Below, piece after piece: positions 61,020 to 64,000 of a stretch of 64,000 nt of DNA. The stretch comes from Caulobacter sp. (lineage in GTDB: Bacteria > Pseudomonadota > Alphaproteobacteria > Caulobacterales > Caulobacteraceae): NCBI GenBank assembly GCA_016125585.1, contig WGLL01000009.1:1-64000 (forward strand), written 5' to 3'. How positions within the stretch are numbered: position 1 is the stretch's first letter; the number at the start of each line of letters is the position of its first letter. The notes under the pieces were generated by a model, which saw only the letters and a program-made list of their open reading frames with translations, did not search any database and was not told the DNA's origin. Both the position numbers and the translations under genes were made by a program.

Positions 61020-62513
61020 TCAGCAGGAGGGGCTGCCCACCAGGCCGCAGGTCCAGCCGGAGTACCAGGTGTCCGTGCCGTCCCGCACCGCGCCGATCTT
61101 GCTCGGCACGCCGAAGAAGCCCGGGTTCAGCGCGGTCGGGTCCGTCACCGTGACGCCGTTCTCGTTGGCGCCGTTGATGAAGCCGCCGGTCAGGCTGCTG
61201 GTCCCGGTCGAGACGTTGTTGTTGGAACCGGGTCCGAAGATGGCCGAGGTGGCCGCGGCGTTGACGTTGGCGTCGTCCTCGAAGGGCTTGGCGCAGCTCA
61301 TGAACACCGAGCGGAAGGTGGCCGTGGTGGCCGCATCGTCGATGTCGAGGCAGGCGCCGGCCGAACCGGTCTTGGTCACCACGCCGTTGTAGAGCTTGTA
61401 GTCGGTGCCGGTGTTCAGGACGATCGCCGAGCTGGAGCTGTCACGCGACATGAAGGTGAAGTTGGAGATCTTCGGGCTGGACCGGGGGTTGCCCGTGGCA
61501 AGGGACTTCATCGAGGCTTCGATGATCCGGTCGCCGCCGTTGGCGCGCTGGACGGCCAGCACATACTGCAGCGAGCCGCTGAAGCCTTCGTCGGTGTCGA
61601 GGCTGTCGTCGTCGTTGCCGGTCAGCACGACATACTTGAGGTTCACGTTGCCGCCGAACCATTCGATGCCGTCATCCGAGCTGTTGTGAACCTGGATGTG
61701 GTCGATGGTGGTGCCGCTGCCGACGCCGGCGAGGGTGATGCCGTTCAGTTCGTTGCCCGGCAGGATCTGGAAGCCGGAGTGCATCAGGCGGAAGTATTGC
61801 AGCACGCCGCTGTTGTCGCTGTTGCTGCTGCCGCCGTAGAGGGCGTTGGTGCCTTCCACCTGGGCTTCACAGTTGGCGCTGCCGTAGGGGACCACGCCGG
61901 GGCAGTTGGAGATGTTGGCGCGGCCGAGGATGACCAGGCCGCCCCATTGGCCGATGGAATCGACGTTGGTGGTCCCGAGGATGCTCTGCTTGCTGGTCAT
62001 GACGATCGGCGAGGTGGCCGTGCCCTGGGCGAAGATCTGCGAGCCGCGGTTGACGACGACATAGTCGAGGCCGGCCGAACCGAAGATGCGGACGCCCGGT
62101 TCGATGGTCAGGATGCCCTGGGCGGCGCCGGCGATCGGGGATGCGGGATCGCCGCCGCGGTCCTGGCCGACGTCGACCCGGCCGCTGATCGAGTAGATGG
62201 TGCCGGTGCGCAGCGGAACCACCAGGTTGCCGGTGATCAGGGGGGGCAGCTGGCAGATGCGCAGGGTGCCGCCGACCGCGGCGTCGATGGTGCCGACGTT
62301 GGCGAAGCCGGTCGGGCAATCGGCAGCCGCGCCGCCGCCGCCGCCGCCGCTTCCGCCGCCGCCGCCCGCGCCGCCGCCGCCACCGGCGCCGAAGTCGCCT
62401 TCACCGGGGGAGGCGACGCCATCGGCGCCGCCGCAGCTGGCCAGCATCAGCGAGACACTCGCCGCCGCCATCACTGTAAGAAGCTTCTTGAAGCCCGACA
62501 TCCTGATCTCCAC
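61020..62513 (-). CDS. Secreted/surface lipoprotein with Gly-rich linker and beta-helix-like domain
   Basis: MSGFKKLLTVMAAASVSLMLASCGG (lipobox LASC), GAGGGGGAGGGGGSGGGGGG linker, parallel-repeat-like body. Confidence 0.75.
   Translation of the reverse strand: MEIRMSGFKKLLTVMAAASVSLMLASCGGADGVASPGEGDFGAGGGGGAGGGGGSGGGGGGAAADCPTGFANVGTIDAAVGGTLRICQLPPLITGNLVVPLRTGTIYSISGRVDVGQDRGGDPASPIAGAAQGILTIEPGVRIFGSAGLDYVVVNRGSQIFAQGTATSPIVMTSKQSILGTTNVDSIGQWGGLVILGRANISNCPGVVPYGSANCEAQVEGTNALYGGSSNSDNSGVLQYFRLMHSGFQILPGNELNGITLAGVGSGTTIDHIQVHNSSDDGIEWFGGNVNLKYVVLTGNDDDSLDTDEGFSGSLQYVLAVQRANGGDRIIEASMKSLATGNPRSSPKISNFTFMSRDSSSSAIVLNTGTDYKLYNGVVTKTGSAGACLDIDDAATTATFRSVFMSCAKPFEDDANVNAAATSAIFGPGSNNNVSTGTSSLTGGFINGANENGVTVTDPTALNPGFFGVPSKIGAVRDGTDTWYSGWTCGLVGSPSC
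62326..62390. repeat. Imperfect GCC trinucleotide tract coding the poly-Gly linker
   Basis: (GCC)n interrupted by TTCC, CGC and ACC within the lipoprotein gene. Confidence 0.8.
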
Positions 62514-62709
62514 GTGGCAAACTGATTGCGCGCGGGGATGCGAAGGCTTCCCGTGAAGCCTCGCATTTAGGATTGGACGTCCCCGCCTGCCCGGACACCG
62601 GAGTTAGCGTTACTTCGTGACGGCGGGGCCAAGGGTTTGCGACGAAACAAGGACCGTCGGGTGACGCTTCGCTTTCGGTTTTGCAGCGGTTTTGTGAAGA
62701 CCGATCCGG

Positions 62710-63483
62710 CTACGGATGGAGCAGCGGCGCGCCCAGCGCCCCGAAAACCCATGTTAGCCAAGCGCCTGCCGCCAGAAAGGCGCCGAAGGGCAGGCGCTGA
62801 TCGGCGGAGACCGGTCGCCGGTTAACCATTGTTGCGGCGACGACACTCAGTCCGGCGATTCCGGCCCAGACCAGCACGCTGGGCAGTCCCATCCAGCCGA
62901 CCCAGGCGCCGATCGCCCCGAACAGTCTGGGATCGCCGCCGCCCAGCCCCTCCCGTCCCCGCAGCCGCCGATAGGCCCAGGCCACCAGCCAGAGCGAGAC
63001 AAAACCGGCCGCGACGCCGATCACGGCGTTGAGCGGAGAAAAACCCGGGTAAAATTGCGAGAGCAGCCAGGCCAACCCCAGGCCCACGGCCCCGAGCGGC
63101 AGGGTCAGCCGGTCGGGCAGCCAGAAATGCTCGGCATCGACGATGGCGATCAGCAGCAGGTGCCAGCCGAACAGGGCGGTGATCAGCGCCATCGGGCCGT
63201 CAAAGCTGAACGCCGCCCAGACGCCGATGGCCAGGCAGGCCAGCTCGATGGCGATATAGCGCCGGGGAATGGCCCCGCCGCAGGTCCGGCACCGGCCGCG
63301 CAGGGCCAGGAAGCTGACGACGGGGATCAGATCCACCGGCCCCAGCTTGCGTCCGCAATGGTCGCAGGCCGACCGTCCGACGGCCACTGGCCGCCCGGCC
63401 GGCAGGCGCAGGCTGATCAGGCCGATGAAGCTGCCGGCCACCGGGCCGAGGATCATCGCGGCCAGATCCCAGATCGCGGTCAC
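62710..63483 (-). CDS. gspO: Prepilin peptidase (A24 family, GspO/PulO-like)
   Basis: GSFIGLISLRLP, CDHCGRKLGPVDLIPVVSFLALRGRCRTCGGAI, DAEHFWLPDRLTLPL, GGGDPRLFGAIGAWVGW. Confidence 0.92.
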   Translation of the reverse strand: MTAIWDLAAMILGPVAGSFIGLISLRLPAGRPVAVGRSACDHCGRKLGPVDLIPVVSFLALRGRCRTCGGAIPRRYIAIELACLAIGVWAAFSFDGPMALITALFGWHLLLIAIVDAEHFWLPDRLTLPLGAVGLGLAWLLSQFYPGFSPLNAVIGVAAGFVSLWLVAWAYRRLRGREGLGGGDPRLFGAIGAWVGWMGLPSVLVWAGIAGLSVVAATMVNRRPVSADQRLPFGAFLAAGAWLTWVFGALGAPLLHP

Positions 63484-63833
63484 GTCAGGCGCTCTCCTGT
63501 CGGCCCGGGCGCCAGTTGCGGCGGCCGGGTCGCAAATGTGCGGGTCTCATAACCGATCGCCGCCGCACCGTCCCCGTCGAATCCCCGCACCCAGGAAATC
63601 CAGATCGGGAACACTTTCGGCCCCCACCTTGGGAACAATCGCCCCGCCGGGGTGGTGTTTTCGACCCCGCCCGGCCCCCGCCGTCGCCCCGCCGCAAACC
63701 CCCGCCACGCCCGCCGTAACCCCCCGTTTTCCCCTTGCTGTGCAAGGAATTCACGGCGCCCGCCGCGCCTCGCGCCAGATTTCCGGTCTATAATGGTGGG
63801 GCGCTTCGATAAGGCCGCCGTGGGACGACGCCG

Positions 63834-64000
63834 CTACTGCGACGACCGCTTCAGCCGTTGCACGACATCGGCAGGGGTCTCTGCGGGCTGTCCCGCATCC
63901 TGGCGCGAAAAGACCCGCGTCACCGGTCTGACCGGCGGCCGCTGCACGGGTCGGGCGCGGTCGTGGAAGGGGTTGGCGTCATAGAGGCCCGCGAAGGCCG
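63834..64000 (-). CDS. C-terminal part of a hypothetical protein truncated by the window edge
   Basis: Open frame on the minus strand ...AFAGLYDANPFHDRARPVQRPPVRPVTRVFSRQDAGQPAETPADVVQRLKRSSQ stop at 63834. Confidence 0.4.
   Translation of the reverse strand, partial: AFAGLYDANPFHDRARPVQRPPVRPVTRVFSRQDAGQPAETPADVVQRLKRSSQ

Noticed and set aside
62326-62390. GCC repeats as a possible CRISPR-like or tandem repeat array
   Set aside because: Simple trinucleotide run within a coding linker, no spacers.
58443-62525. 1360-aa plus-strand ORF
   Set aside because: Antisense to the TonB receptor and lipoprotein genes; composition is high-GC shadow coding with no recognisable domains.

Overview
A high-GC chromosomal window, probably alphaproteobacterial and Caulobacteraceae-like (inferred from MipZ, the phasin, the ClpS/ClpA pair and SPOR-domain carboxypeptidase content). 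Most of it is ordinary core metabolism and transport: leucine/acyl-CoA catabolism, panC, mipZ, phasin, clpA/clpS, dinB, catalase, an amidohydrolase and others. Four regions stand out. (1) 21.6-29.3 kb: a TonB receptor, MFS transporter, carboxylesterase, acyl-CoA ligase and TetR regulator in a tightly overlapping cluster. (2) 32.155-38.386 kb: a visibly lower-GC, ~6.2 kb tyrosine-recombinase element inserted inside a ROK-family sugar-kinase gene. A 12-bp direct repeat (TCACCCGCTCCA) bounds it, and in-silico removal restores a continuous 305-aa ROK ORF. It carries ardA, a truncated VirD4/TraG-like ATPase, a HepT/MntA (HEPN-MNT) toxin-antitoxin pair, an unknown ORF coupled to a ChrA chromate transporter, and the integrase. 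Between chrA and int lies a dense array of four back-to-back hairpins that looks like a duplicated two-hairpin module. (3) 47.8-58.2 kb: a type II secretion locus (gspC-N), followed by a TonB receptor, a Gly-rich-linker lipoprotein and a prepilin peptidase. (4) A DUF2332 gene split by an apparent single frameshift. No rRNA, tRNA or CRISPR array was recognised. All calls come from reading the supplied sequence and translations; no searches were run.
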